The notes beneath the pieces were generated by a model, which was not told where the DNA came from, made no database searches, and saw only the letters and a program-made list of their open reading frames with translations. From Chrysopilus asiliformis (Eukaryota; Arthropoda; Insecta; Diptera; Rhagionidae), in contig OZ035961.1 of assembly GCA_964034945.1 (NCBI GenBank), positions 68,112,031 through 68,176,030 on the forward strand: 64,000 nucleotides of DNA, given 5' to 3'. A program made the position numbers and the translations under genes. Below are positions 22,421 through 34,482 of this stretch, piece after piece (position 1 is the first letter of the stretch; each line of letters starts with the position of its first letter).

Positions 22421-22536
22421 CAGTAGAATCCCGATAATTCGTATTTCAAGGGACCGACGTAAAAATACGAAATATCGGGATATTCGAATTAACGGGATTA
22501 CGAATTATCGGGGTACGAATTATCGGGATTCTACTG
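22421..22536. mobile_element. 116-bp pogo-type MITE
   Basis: Termini CAGTAGAATCCCGATAATTC and its exact inverse, flanked by TA on both sides (22419-22420, 22537-22538). The CAGTAGA... end is typical of pogo/Tigger miniatures. Confidence 0.85.
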
Positions 22537-22538
22537 TA

Positions 22539-23992
22539 TTGCATTTTCATTATAGCAACAGTGGAATGAATTCCTCTTTTTACGATATCTCAATCTTCAA
22601 AACGCACACATTCTCAATAATGAATAATATGCAAACGCATATTTCTGAATATTAAAATTTGTATACTATATTTCTGTCCAAGATGGCTCGAAAATGCTTT
22701 TAACTACGTCAAGAATCAAAAATCGAATTCGAACTTTTTCAGCAACAAAAAAATTTTCATCTGCACATGGCCCTCGGCTTTTACGCATGTTAGTAAATTT
22801 AAAACTTCATACTGCTCTTTTGGCGCTAACAAAAATTTTTTTTTAAATATTTCCGATTTTAATCTCATGTATGGAAGAGTTATGTAAGATCATATTTTAA
22901 ACATTTAGATACGATGTACCGTTCTCGAGAAAATTACCTGTAAAAGAGTAATCCGATTTAGTCCATTAATGAACTGGGCCTCACATTTTACGAAGAAAAA
23001 TTTTACTAAATTTCAACACTTTAGCCCGACTGGTTTCTGAGTTGCCGTAAACACAATGGTGGAATTCATTCTTTGGTGTGGCATATTCTTCATATAGGGT
23101 ACAAATAAAAATCGTAGTATAATGACTAATTAAATTCGAAATATAAGTATTATGCCTAAATGCTATTTTAAAAAAGAGTTGTCTTAAATTTTCTGATTAC
23201 ATTGGGGTTAGAATTTAGAAGTAATAATCAAATCGGGAGATATTAACCGCATAATGACAATCGAAAACGGCAGAACTACTGAATTATCATAAAACACGAC
23301 CGAATTTTCATCGATAATTCATTCAATGCTCTAAAAAATTGGCGTAGTTTGTAGCCATACATTAGTAGCTCAATTCCTTCTAAAAAGTGTTAGAATATTC
23401 ATACTGTCGATTATTTCTCAATTGTCAGATTTTCTCTATGAAAAATTAATTTCTCTCTCTTCGAATTTTCAGTGAGCGGTACGAGGATCACCTCTTGAAC
23501 ACAATATATACCGGGTTAGTATAAAATTCCGTCAGTGGTTGTAACATGGTTTTAAAGACCTTCGTTAAGACAATCATAAGGATAACCTAAAATTACATGT
23601 GAAAATCGCACTGACGGCCGCCTGGCCCGAAAAGTAGTTCGATGGTTGCGTGATGAGTCGTTAACCCCGCGAACAATTAGTTGTTATGTAGTTCGCCAGA
23701 CAGTTTTATGACCGGAGATAGTATTTCCAGCTGAAAGGTAATATTGAAGACGTGTTCAAGACGTCGTGAAAGTTTTCTTAGGACTTTGCGCTCCTTGGGA
23801 ATAGATGCTCGCAAACACTTTCCAAACATCAATAGTACAGCTATTCACCCCTGTTCTGTAAAACTGTAGATATTTACTCGATCCGCACTCGATAGTTAAT
23901 TTCGGTGTTCGCAACGTTTCGTTTGAGTTCAACCGGGTGTAACGCCTCTCAACGTATTCGATTTTGTTGTTCTGCTACTCAAGTCAGTGACG
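22539..23992. other. Unassigned; old Helentron-like relic at about 22950-23105
   Basis: 22950-23105 shows weak similarity to the core of the Helentron-like family (TTAATGAACTGGGCCTCACATTTTACG against TTAACGAACTTAGCCTCGCATTTTACG in better copies; compared by eye). The remainder has no ORF or repeat that I can assign. Confidence 0.3.
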
Positions 23993-25626
23993 TTTTTATA
24001 CCCGTATGGTGAAACCAAAGGGTACACTGAGAGAAATACCCCATTGCGATATTTACAATGATGCATTGTAAATCTTCGCATTGTAAAAACTTTCCCCAAA
24101 TTGGAAAAGCACGCAATTTTCAATATAAACTTATTGATCTTACATATACATTAATATGAAAACAGGGAAAACTATGTTTTCATGGCAAATTTTACATTGT
24201 TTGTTGATGAATTGATATGTACTATTGAAAAACCCAGAGTAAAATACAAAATAATATAAATCATATATAATTTTACATTGAAGATTTGTAAATTTTACAA
24301 TTTTCCATATCATTTAATACATGTGAGTTAATAAAATCCGAAATTACATTTTTCGACTTTACATTTTTCGACTTACATACGAAATTACATTTTTCGACTA
24401 TAAAATCATGCATTTCAACTTATACTTTTATATTTTTGTGAGGTTAATTTTGTATTTTCAAATGTAAAAAGAAAAAGAAAGTTGATGCCTTCAGCCGCCA
24501 TATTTCCCATTGACATTTGATGGAAACGATTTCGTTTCGAGAATTAAATTTCTTATTTCAGGCGAATGACTGAAGGATATTGCATAAAAAGTATATAGCA
24601 GACATTTTTGAAACAGCATAATTTTATTGGCATCAAAATTTCATTGCAAAAGAAAAAATTAATTTGACCGGTAAAATAAAATTAAAGAAATTTTTCATTA
24701 AAAACTAAATAATTTGATGGCCCATTAAAATCTGTTTAAATTTCAGATCCAATATTGTCGAAAAATTTTCGTGGCAACTAAAATCACGACATGCAATCGG
24801 AGGAAAAGTCCATTATAAAATAATACTCCACAAAAAGTTTCGATTAATTTATCGCCATTAGATTTTTCTTGTTCGCTTTCTGTTTACGTTTTAATTTGTT
24901 CATCTCTGTTCACTCACCAAGCTAAGTAACCATTCGAGGGAGAAAGAAAACGCCGCATATTTGCTGCTTAAAATGCACAATATGGGTATCAATTCATATG
25001 GCAAAATGTTGAATTCACAATGCGGCCGTGTTTCACATTACTCAATGTAAATCTTACAATTTTGCGCAATGGCGCCCTTTTATAGTTGAAACATACGAAT
25101 TCATATGCGTTTTCTATGACTTTTTCGCTCAGTGTATATTAGATTTGCATTACCGTTTGCAACGCCAAGATCCCGTTATCACAAAAAAAATGAATTACAC
25201 CAGTGTTTTTAAAATTGAATTTAGCATGTCCGTCCGTCTGTCCGTCCGTCTGTGGCGCGGATTGCGGGCGAACGGATTGAGCTACAAACTTGAAAGATCC
25301 ATTTTTCGTAATATGCGAGGCAAAGTTCGTTCATGGGCAAAAATTGACCATTAGGGGGGGTACCCCCCATACGAACGAAAACGTTTTTTGCGAATATCTC
25401 AAAAACATTTTATGCATCTTATCAAAAAAGTGCGAGAACAAAAGTTATTTAGGATATGATTCTACATAAAACTCCCATACATCAAAATCCGATTGGAATA
25501 AATTTTAAAACATCGTATTGGAAAGTTTGACTTCAAAGTGGAATTTTGATACAACTGTTCGCCGTTCACTTAAATCACCATACGGGTTTTAAATAATTGC
25601 CAGCAATTATAGCTTTTGTTATGTTT
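23993..25626 (+). mobile_element. Helentron-like repeat, copy 3, split by a TA-target element
   Basis: The 5' end TTTTTATACCCGTATGGTGA is at 23993-24022 and continues at 25137 with the rest of the family sequence, including a short GTCC/GTCT stretch (25229-25250), TCACCATACGGG (25576-25587), and the end GCAATTATAGCTTTTGTTAT. Removing 24025-25136 restores GGGTATATTAGATTTG as in copy 1. Confidence 0.8.
24025..25134. mobile_element. TA-target element with CACTGAG ends in Helentron copy 3
   Basis: Termini CACTGAGAGAAATA and inverse-like TTTTTCGCTCAGTG, with TA at 24023-24024 and 25135-25136. Many ATTGTAAA/TTTACAAT motifs occur towards both ends. No transposase. The 2-bp TA duplication suggests Tc1/mariner-like, but the CACTG ends are unusual for it. 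Confidence 0.65.
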
Positions 25627-26151
25627 GAGGTTAGAACTGCAATTTTCTCGCGTTTGGTGTTGGTGTTGGTAAAATGCAAGTTTGGCAAATATTTTTTTTC
25701 AATTTTATGAATCATGATTAATAAAGTGTTTTTTTCAAATAGGAGTGAATGTAAAAGTTCAACCTATTAACCGACAAAATGAAGGAGCACCCTAAATTGG
25801 CGAAGGGTCACACACGAAAACCAATGGAAGAAGGCTAGAAAATTTGTCGATGACAAAAGAATTAAACAGCTTAGTAAGCGCATTCTTGGATTCATACCCT
25901 CATTTAGTATGTTGAAAACAAATCGAAAAGCTTTTTTGCTCAGCCGAAAATTTTTCCTGATACTTAGAACAAGAAAAACTAATAAAATGTATTCCAAATT
26001 CTTACTTGTTCGCGTCTTCACTTAACTTCATTATTCTCGAAGAATCTCTCAAAAAACTTCTTTTTTGTCGCACCGAATTTATCTCTTCCTGTTTTATTAA
26101 TAAATACTACATTTGGAGCGTTAAATCCACTTTATTAGTTTTTGACTTGCA
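25627..26151. other. Unassigned intergenic stretch
   Basis: AT-rich, with no repeat or gene that I recognise. Confidence 0.3.
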
Positions 26152-26155
26152 TTAA

Positions 26156-26402
26156 CCCTTCTATTATATTCGGGTCATTTCATGACCCAACGAAATTTAA
26201 ACCAAAATTTTCGTTATTAAAACCTCTATGAGTTCAAATTTCTTTTGAACAATGGAGCACACAGTGAAACACTTATTGCGAAGATCATGTATAAATTGTA
26301 ATTTACAATTATTTTGTATGCATTATACGGGAAAATACACGTGGGTCATTTTATGACCCCAAACATTCTATTTGTTTGTATTTTTTGAACATAATAGAAG
26401 GG
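26156..26402. mobile_element. piggyBac-type MITE (CCCTTCTATTAT ends, TTAA target)
   Basis: 247 bp between TTAA sites (26152-26155 and 26403-26406), with ends CCCTTCTATTATATTC and inverse GAACATAATAGAAGGG. GGGTCATTTTATGACCC-like palindromes lie at both ends. A right-end fragment of the same family, inverted, is at 32568-32703. Confidence 0.85.
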
Positions 26403-26585
26403 TTAAAATTTCTAATAACGAAAAAATAAACACATCCAGCTGATTTTTGATACTGTGTTTTTTAACCAGCAAACGCTCCCATTCCGCAGTTTTTCAGAAC
26501 ACCGATCGCGTTGCGAATCGAATCAATCGCGTTACGTTTAGTCCGTAACCGAAGTTTTACAGAACAGGGGTGATTGATTTCTTAA

Positions 26586-26871
26586 CACGTTGACGGACAG
26601 TTGCGTCTATAGCCGTCAAGTTCAAGTTCACTATGTGACATGACGGCAATAGCCGTCCAATACGAAACGGTCGTTTTTAGACACTGCGGCTGTAGCAGCA
26701 CAAATGTGCATTTACCAGCGTACAAGTAGAAGCCTAGTGTCATGTTTTCGAAAAAAAATTTAGTATGCAAGGTTAACACATTGAGTATGCACGTGGTTGT
26801 GAACGGAGTAGTGCGATCTTGTTTTAGTGTCAATTTTCGAATTTCACTTGTTTCTACTGTCCGTCAACGTG
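26586..26871. mobile_element. piggyBac-type MITE (CACGTTGACGGACAGT ends)
   Basis: 286 bp with perfect 16-bp ends CACGTTGACGGACAGT, flanked by TTAA at 26582-26585 and 26872-26875. Inside the left part, TAGCCGTC-like motifs repeat. This family differs from the one at 26156. Confidence 0.85.
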
Positions 26872-26875
26872 TTAA

Positions 26876-28057
26876 TAGAACAATTTTTTTCAAACTATTG
26901 AATAACCTGTTAACTTCTTTAGTATCTTCGTATTCGTTTACTTTGCTCCTGATCAAAAATTCCACCTCCGAATAAATATCTTAAACTCATAATATTTTTC
27001 AATGACTTTAATTCAAGAAGAAAATACCAGAAATTTCAACTCCTCTTTGACAGAAAGGCTGAGAATATTCTACCGTTGAACATTCCCCTAGTTACGTTGT
27101 ATTTTTAGAAAGGTATGTATGCACGCACAAGAAAAACTTGTATAAAATGCTGGCAACAGCATCAGAGCTACAGACGCACCATATCTCTAGAATACCATAA
27201 TTTCGATACTAAACAAAACCTTCTTTGCTTAAATGTTCTTCCTTATTTTCAAAAGCACAGTGTAGCCGAAATCATTTTGTATAGGAGAAGCGGGTTCGTT
27301 CCCTTACTCAGAGATTTTATTCCCGTATGTCCTATTTGTGCCGTTGGAAATGATCCAGGCCATTAGTATCAGAATTCCACTGTTTATAAATAGAAAGAAG
27401 AAAAGGAACATACCGAGGTATGGGCGAGTCTACCAAGAATCATACGGACGATTATTTTATAGAAGCTCAACATTTCGTTACTTCATCTTTGTATGTAGAG
27501 TATAAGGAAACAAAATATCTTGACGGTTTGTTGATTTATTTTGATACTTAATAAAAAGAATGCTTTAGGATAATACGAACGACGTGTATAATCACAAAAT
27601 AAAAGTTGTTATGGTATACCGAGAAAGAATTTGATAGAATCGATTTAAACAGTACCCCAACCTACCACTCCGCGAACTAAACTCCGAGAAAGGAGTAATT
27701 TCAACATACCATATTTCTATTTCCTGCTAAATTTATGATTTGGAATGTGATATGGAGCATGGAATTATATACACGTACGAACCTGAAGAATCCTTAATTT
27801 TTCTTAACTAATGATCCATGAGAGCAGTCAAGCCTTGGAATACGTGATGAGCATATATGTATAGCTTGGTAACTTTCATATACATCACTTATTTATAATA
27901 CCATAATATAAATTATGTCTCCTGTATATATTACATTAAATTTTATGGCAAATTAACTTTGGTCATCTCAAACTGAACATTGCTTTACTCAAATTTAAAG
28001 CACAACGGACGTAGATGAACGATTCATTGTAAGGTTGGTTCGGAAACCTTTGTGTGT
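26876..28057. other. Unassigned intergenic stretch
   Basis: A small frame at 27115-27366 ends RDFIPVCPICAVGNDPGH, but no family is recognised and no splice context supports it. The rest is AT-rich without repeats I can name. Confidence 0.25.
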
Positions 28058-28251
28058 ATTATAACTAGGGCCTGCAAAAATACCGGGTTTCGGATTTACC
28101 GGTAAACGGTAAATATTTTTAGTAAAAACCGGTTTACCGGTATTTACCGGTAAATCGCTATTTAGATAAAACAAATCATGTATAGCATATTGGTGACAGT
28201 GAGAGGAAAAAAAACGTACGAAGAAATAAGTAACAATAATTTTATAATATT

Positions 28252-28945
28252 CGGCCCGATTCCAGAATCCGTCGTAGCTTTATTACGAAGAACTAACTAC
28301 GTTACGAATACGAAGAAATCAGTATTCCACGATCCGAACGGAATTGAACTTAGTGGTGCCTGATTAAAATCTAATTTCGAAAAATGAATGTCTTTGTAAA
28401 AAGGTCCCTATGCAAAACTCATAAGGAATAGATTTCTGACATGGAATATTTTCGTGAAAAATGTCACTTTCTTGACTTAAAACGAAAATTGTTATTAATA
28501 ATGGATTCTGCAGCGTTTGCAATTTTGTGTCTGGAAGAAGATTTATCGAAGTGAAGGACTTTAATAGTGGAATGAAAACGACAACAAATAACGGATACTT
28601 AGAAATACTCACATTGCTCTTTTTTTCTAAAACAATTCCTCTTAATTTGTTAAAAGTTACACTAATACTAAATAAACAAATAAAAATGTTAAAATTGCTT
28701 TTTGTTGTATAATTCAGGCCATAAATTGAGCTAAAATAATAAGAAAATGAAGTTGCTACTCGATCTACGAAGCGAAAATTTTTCGTAGGTTTAGCTGTCA
28801 AAAGATCGATTCCGTCGGATTCTATGATACCAGATATTCCGATTCGTAATGTTTTCGAAATTAATTTAATTCATTCGGATCGTGGAATACCATTTTCACG
28901 AATTCTCCGAAAATCGTAGCTACGACGGATTCTGGAATAGAGCCG
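28252..28945 (-). mobile_element. CGGCCC MITE family, copy 1, with a 145-codon ORF
   Basis: Ends CGGCCCGATTCCAGAATCCG and inverse ending CGGATTCTGGAATAGAGCCG; the 3-bp flanks are ATT (28249-28251, 28946-28948). It is inverted relative to copies 2 and 3. The minus strand holds an uninterrupted 145-codon frame (28364-28801) starting MTAKPTKNFRFVDR; parts of it stay open in the other copies. The frame is rich in F, I, L and S, and may be chance in AT-rich DNA. A 3-bp AT-rich duplication suggests a Harbinger-like element. Confidence 0.7.
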
Positions 28946-29098
28946 ATTTATAGTGTAAATCATAAAATCAAGAAAACAAGAAAACATAATTATAACAATT
29001 CAATAATAAAACCAAAATACATTAATTACGGCTACAAATGCCAAATATGGTTGTTTTTTCTTTTCTGTTTTGTTTTGATTTTTTTTCTCTAATGTAAT

Positions 29099-30047
29099 AT
29101 CGTCGGCTAAAAGTGAAATTGTGCTAAGTCCATTTGGTATACGGCCCTATTCCAGGATCCGTCGTAGCTACGATTTTCGGAGAAATTTCGAAAATGGTAT
29201 CACAGAATCCGTTCGTACTAAAAATCATTCCGAATCGGGGAAATGTGGTATCACAGAATCCGAACGAATCGGAAATTTGACAGCTAAACCTACGAAAAAT
29301 TTTCGCTTCGTAGATCGAGTAGTAACTTCATTTTCTTATTATTTTAGCTCAATTGATGGCCTGAATTGTACAACAAAAACCAATTTTAACATTTTTATTT
29401 GTCTATTTAGTATAAGTGTAACTTTTAACAAATTCAGAGGAATTATTTGAGAAAAAAGAGCAATGTGAGTATTCCTTTTGTTGTCGTTTTCTTGTCGTTT
29501 TCGTTTCACTATTAAAGTCCTTCGCTTCGATCAATCTTCTTGCACACACAAAGTTGCAAACGCTGCAGAACCCATTATTAATAACAATTTTCGTTTTAAG
29601 TCAAGAAAGTGACTTTTTTCACGAAACTTTTCCATGTCAGAAATATGTTCCTTATGAGTTTTGCATAGGGACCTTTTTACAAAGACATTCATTTTTCGAA
29701 ATTAGATTTTAATCAGGCACCACTAAGTTCAATTCCGTTCGGATCGTGGAATACTGATTTCTTCGTATTCGTAACGTAGTTAGTTCTTCGTAATAAAGCT
29801 ACGACGGATTCTGGAATCGGGCCGATAATATTCCAGAAGAGCAATGAAAACCTTGTTAAATCGTTTTAATTCTCTTTCAATAATACTGAGTTTTCTTTAA
29901 ATGAGAAAAATTGGGCTCAGTTTTCTGTAAATGAGACTCTGTTTTCTTTAAATGAAAATTAAAATGATTTAACAAGGGTTTTTATTGCTCTTCTGTCAAA
30001 TTTGGTATAATGGACTTAGCACAATTTCACTTTTAGCCGACGATATG
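29099..30047. repeat. Palindromic element split by MITE copy 2
   Basis: ATCGTCGGCTAAAAGTGAAA... at 29099-29141 is inverted at 30003-30047. Right of the MITE, 29828-29870 (AGAAGAGCAATGAAAACC...) is inverted at about 29955-29998, so the core folds back as well. Target duplication is uncertain. Confidence 0.6.
29142..29824 (+). mobile_element. CGGCCC MITE family, copy 2
   Basis: Ends CGGCCCTATTCCAGGATCCG and inverse ending CTGGAATCGGGCCG, with ATA on both sides (29139-29141, 29825-29827). 683 bp, about 90% like copy 1 by eye in inverse orientation. Inserted in the palindromic element 29099-30047. Confidence 0.75.
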
Positions 30048-30248
30048 TATATTGCATATTACATATTTTATCATTTACTTATGTACATGTACTAGAAGTA
30101 TACTTCAGTTTGCTCTTACATTCGGAAAGCTTGTAAATATTGGGCTTTTTCGATAATTAAGGTTTTTACAAAAAATTTTACGATTTTGACATTTTTGAAT
30201 TATCAGAAAAGCCCATTAGGTATCATAAGTTATTTCATTAAAACATTT

Positions 30249-30764
30249 GAAGACCTCGGTGCAAAAAGCGGTCACCTCCACTTTTTGACGAAAATGAGTT
30301 ATTGCAGTTGGCGCAAGAATAAAAGAATGCGCATATTTAGCTGCAAACTCCGGACTCTTTGGAGGACTGTGTAAAAAGTTATTAAAGAAAAGGAGACGAC
30401 TGAAAGCATTGTTTCATATAATTTGACGCAGAATTTTTTTTTCAAAAAATCTTTAATTTTTTCTGAGAGTTTTGTTTTGTGAAATTGAATATTTTTTTAT
30501 TTGTTTATTTTTAAACGCTATTGAACATATTTTGGACTGTATTTTGTAGCCAATAATGCATTTTGAAAACCGCTAATATCCTCTTGGGTGCCAGAAACAA
30601 AATATGGATTTATCTCAAATTAAAACGATGTAAGAATACATGTTTCATTTAAATTGTAATTTTTTAACTTTGTCCCAGAGCAAAAACTTCACGCTAATAT
30701 CTTTTTTGTCTCTCCTGAAAAATTTGAAAAAGTGGGGATGATCGCTTTTTGCACCGAGGTCTTC
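30249..30764. repeat. Foldback element (GAAGACCTCGGTGC ends, TSD ATTT)
   Basis: Arms 30249-30286 and 30727-30764 are inverse with few mismatches (GAAGACCTCGGTGCAAAAAG). ATTT precedes the left arm and follows the right arm. No coding content. The superfamily is not clear from a 4-bp duplication. Confidence 0.6.
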
Positions 30765-30788
30765 ATTTAGAAAAAAAAATTACCAGAA

Positions 30789-30977
30789 GTTGTGTTTTAA
30801 TTTTCAGCCTGACGTTTCGAGCCTTGTTTTGGCTCATTTTTAACGTAAGATTTCCACAAAGTTTTTACGGCTAAATATTAACAGTTATAACATATTGCAT
30901 TTAAATGATCGTTTAACGCCTTTGAAGATGAACCAAAACAAGGCTCGAAACGTCAGGCTGGAAAATTAAAACACAAC
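30789..30977. repeat. 49-nt near-perfect inverted repeat (foldback)
   Basis: 30789-30837 and 30928-30977 are inverse copies around CAGCCTGACGTTTCGAGCCT with two differences, separated by ~90 bases. It would form a long hairpin. Confidence 0.7.
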
Positions 30978-31583
30978 TTTTGCTTTTATTTCTTAAAATT
31001 GGACCGCTAAGCCCGCCAAACTAATACAAAAAAATACCGAAATACCGGTATTTTTTAAAAAAATTTACCGGTAATTTCGGTAGTAAAATTGGCCGGTAAA
31101 ACCGGTAAACCGGTAAACCGGTTTCCGGTATTGCAGCCCCTAATTATAACCATGTAAAATCTGTCAAACTTTACTCTAATGAAAATAAAAATGAAAATAT
31201 TTTTAATGTGGGACTCTTTTTTAATTGTATTGGAGTTAAAATCGAGAGATGTGAATGTATAAAATTCATCAGTAACAGATTTGCAGTCCATAAAATTTCC
31301 TTTTATTTCTCAATGCACATAAAAGCAAATTTATAGAGTTTTATTGAAAACGTTCGATAAATGTTTCATTAAAATAAAGAGAAAAGTAGAATTTTTGGTC
31401 CCAAAACAATCCTCATGTAATACCGAAACCCGAGTGTGAAAATCGATTTTTAAATTTCTCCAATTACTTAAAACAAAAAGGGAGTGAAAACATAGTTAGA
31501 AATTTTTAACACATTTTTGTGTCCCATGGAGTCCACATTTAAAAAAGTGTTACTTTAACACTGGATTCCAATGAGACTTTTAA

Positions 31584-31804
31584 CCCTTTGTTGACAGTCG
31601 GTACTTTTAAGTACCACCAACTTTAAATCCTTATATTTTATGCTTATCCAATAGTATCAAAATTCTATATACCACAGGCGTAAATACCACCCCTCCATAA
31701 AATTAGTTCATGTCTTTTTTTTAAATGCTTTCTGGAACCATTTTCAACGAAAAAAAAGTCACGGTTATTGATTTATTGTTGTTCACTTCGTGGTCCACAA
31801 AGGG
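31584..31804. mobile_element. piggyBac-type MITE (CCCTTTGTTGAC ends)
   Basis: 221 bp with ends CCCTTTGTTGAC and GTCCACAAAGGG. It is flanked by TTAA (31580-31583) on the left and TTAC (31805-31808) on the right, one base off the usual duplication. A third small family using the piggyBac target. Confidence 0.65.
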
Positions 31805-31808
31805 TTAC

Positions 31809-32563
31809 GTGCCATTTAGATTAACACTTAAGGCATCAATTTTGTTAACATTTATTAGTGTTCACAGAAAGAGAAAACGAAATCAATTTTATTAAATTTT
31901 CTTCATTTTTATCGAATTAAAAGATTTTTCTTACATGAAATACTTCTAACTTCTAACTATTAATTATTATACTCTATATCAGGGATCGGCAACTGGCGGC
32001 CCAAATGGACCTCCAAAATTAATTTTCTTTATAATGCTGGTTTTCCGCATATAATAGACATTTGATCTATTTTTATGATCCACTTGGGGATTACGATGAC
32101 ATTCATTGTTTAACGCTGTTTACAATAATACTCATAGTCACGATAACATAACAGTGGACATAGTACCTACTGCTTGTAACATTTAATACTACTTACTGCA
32201 TCTACTGAAGATTTTTGGGCAAAGAATGTTTTGGATAAGTATATGAACTGTAAAACACTGGCCATAAAATTAGCTACCATGTTGGGCTCTACATACATAT
32301 GAGAAACTTCGTTCTCAAAAATGACCTTTTTTTAAGAATAAATATCGCTCAAGATTAACTGATCTTCATCTTGATAACACTCTGCGTATTAGTTATTCTT
32401 CAAGAGTACCAAATTTTAAAAAAAACTGGCTCAAGACAAAAAATGTCATTTCTCTCATTAAACTAGTCAAGTATAAAATTGTATTACTATTATTATTATG
32501 AAACTTTATAATTTATATTATATTCTATTAAAAAATTTACCTTAAACGGCTTAAACTGCGTTT
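31809..32563. other. Unassigned; orphan hAT-like end near 31980
   Basis: CAGGGATCGGCAACTGGCGG at 31981-32000 looks like the left terminus of a hAT element, but no inverse end was found in the window. The rest is AT-rich without recognised genes. 31151-31579 is likewise empty. Confidence 0.3.
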
Positions 32564-32567
32564 TTAA

Positions 32568-32703
32568 CCCTTCTATTATGTAATGTTCAAAAAAAAACAC
32601 ACAAATAGAATGTATGGGTCATAAAATGACCCACGTGTATTTCCCCGTATAATGCATACAAAATAATTGTAAATTACAATTTATACATGATCTTCGCAAT
32701 AAT
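32568..32703. mobile_element. Truncated inverted copy of the 26156 piggyBac MITE
   Basis: Starts after TTAA (32564-32567) with CCCTTCTATTATG and is the reverse complement of the right half of 26156-26402, stopping at TGATCTTCGCAATAA. The other end is lost. Confidence 0.8.
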
Positions 32704-33929
32704 AGCGAAAACAGAATGACGCGTCAACGCGTTCGTAAGCTTTGACATTTCTGCGCGCCAAGCATGCTTTGACAATTGAAATCTTTGAAGCGTCTGTGCT
32801 AAATCCTAATAACGCTTCGTGAGAACTATACGCATCACTATTTTTATTTCAAATAAAATGGAAATAAAGAGTTTATGGGAATTAAAAAGCATATGGAAGA
32901 CATAGAATTTGTTGCAGGAGTAGCACACAAAGCACATGAATTAAAAACATCAATTGATCATGGTGAATTCAAGAAATAAATATTGAAAGAGATGTGGCCG
33001 ACTTCTTTATAAAATAAGTTATTTAAATAAAAGCCACGATGATCCTTAGCATCTTTTAAAGTCACTGGAATAATCAGCAAATAAATTTGAATTATTTTTG
33101 TCTTGGTATTCCGCATATTCACACAATTTCGATTTAAATTGCATAAATATTCATTATTTTCCTCTTTTTTAATTAATGGTTCCATAAATGCATCATTTGC
33201 CCCACCATTTTCCAAAAACCGCTCACAGTACGCAATTTTCATTGAAATTTCAAAGCGCCAACTCGTCTGAAAGTAAAAAGTAACTCTACTCCAAGCGTCA
33301 GGGCACTTTGAAGCGTCAAGGCGAAGCGCCATTATAAATCGTCCCATAGTAAAGCAGGGTTTATACACAGCGAGTAACTCGCTGCGAGTAAAGAGAGGCA
33401 AGTAGTTTGCTTCGTTTACACGATGCGAGTAAATCGTTGCAAGTAGAATGACAGCCGAAGGAAAACATAACCTAAAATTTTCTGAGCAAAGATATCTTTG
33501 TTTGGTTTACTGTGAAGAAGTGTATTAGGTGTTTCGTTAATATAGACAAAAAAAATATACAACGCGATTTTAAAGACAATTAAAAATGCGTTCAGCTAAA
33601 AACAGGAAAATAAAGAAAATTCTTTGTGCATATATTCTGCTGTTGAACGCTATTAAACTATTAGTTTTTTTTTTTTTTTTTTTCGAAAAACCGTTAGTTT
33701 GCAAGCAATCCCGAAATAATTATTTTTTAACATTTTAATGATAATATCTCGATAGCGGATTACAGTAAAAGACAAAATTGTGGCAAACATTATTCCCGTC
33801 AATTCATCTTACACATTGAACCACTAAAAACCCGGTATTTTTCGAAATAATCGCAAAAACCTGATTTTTTGGAAATAACGGTATATCTCGATAACAACAT
33901 GAGATACGCAGCTCTAGTAGTTAAGAAAC
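32704..33929. other. Unassigned; 147-codon minus-strand frame 32958-33401
   Basis: The frame contains ERFLENGGANDAFMEPLIKK and NEYLCNLNRNCVNMRN. No family is recognised. GAAGCGTC/AAGCGTC motifs recur at 32790 and 33292-33335, and AGCGAGTAACTCGCTGCGAGTA at 33379 resembles a sub-terminal palindrome, so this may be a Harbinger-like or hAT-like non-autonomous element whose ends I could not define. A poly-T run lies at 33667-33683. Confidence 0.3.
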
Positions 33930-34482
33930 AAACATAACAAAAGCTATAATTGCCAATCTGGCAATTATTGAAAACCCGTATGGTGATATTCGTATCATAA
34001 TTTGAGCAGTTGTACCAAAATTCCACTTTGAAGTCAAACTTTCCAATAAGATTTTTTAAAACTTCAATCGGATTTTGATGTATGGGAGTTTTATGTAGAA
34101 TCATATCCTAAATAACTTTTGTTCTTGCACTTTTTTGATAAGATGCATCATTTTTGAGATATTCTCAAAAAACGTTTTCGTTCGTATGGGGGGTACCCCC
34201 CCCCCCCCCCCTAACGGTCCATTTTTGCCCATTAACGAACTTAGCCTTGCATTTTACGAGAAACGGAACTGTGCAAAATTTCTAGTCTCTAGCTCAATCC
34301 GCACCACAGACGGACGGACAGACAGACGGACGGACGGACGGACATGCAAAAATTAATTATTTTTATCATTCTAAACACACTGGTATAATTCATTTTTGTG
34401 TGTGATGACGGGATCTTGGCGTTACAAACGGTAAGGCAAAGTTAGTATACCCTTTGGTATACATACCATACGGGTATAAAAA
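33930..34482 (-). mobile_element. Helentron-like repeat, copy 4
   Basis: Minus orientation: hairpin ATTGCCAATCTGGCAAT and AAACCCGTATGGTGAT at the left, GGAC/AGAC microsatellite at 34310-34343, and ACCATACGGGTATAAAAA at the right. A run of 15 C lies at 34195-34211, beside the conserved GGGGGTACCCCC motif. Confidence 0.8.

Larger units (their letters stand above)
28066..31142. mobile_element. hAT composite (TSD ATTATAAC) with nested palindromic elements
   Basis: Termini TAGGGCCTGCAAAAATACCGG-type (28066) and the inverse ending CCGGTATTGCAGCCCCTA (31142) are flanked by the perfect 8-bp repeat ATTATAAC (28058-28065, 31143-31150). ACCGGTAAACCGG-like motifs are repeated near both ends. No transposase remains. 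It holds two MITE copies (28252-28945, 29142-29824), a palindrome split by the second (29099-30047), a foldback at 30249-30764 and a 49-nt inverted repeat at 30789-30977. Confidence 0.85.

Noticed and set aside
27115..27366. Possible zinc-finger gene (CPIC, CIKC)
   Set aside because: The cysteines are too far apart and there is no supporting splice or family pattern.
31981..32000. Complete hAT element starting at CAGGGATCGGCAACTGG
   Set aside because: No inverse terminus or 8-bp duplication was found.
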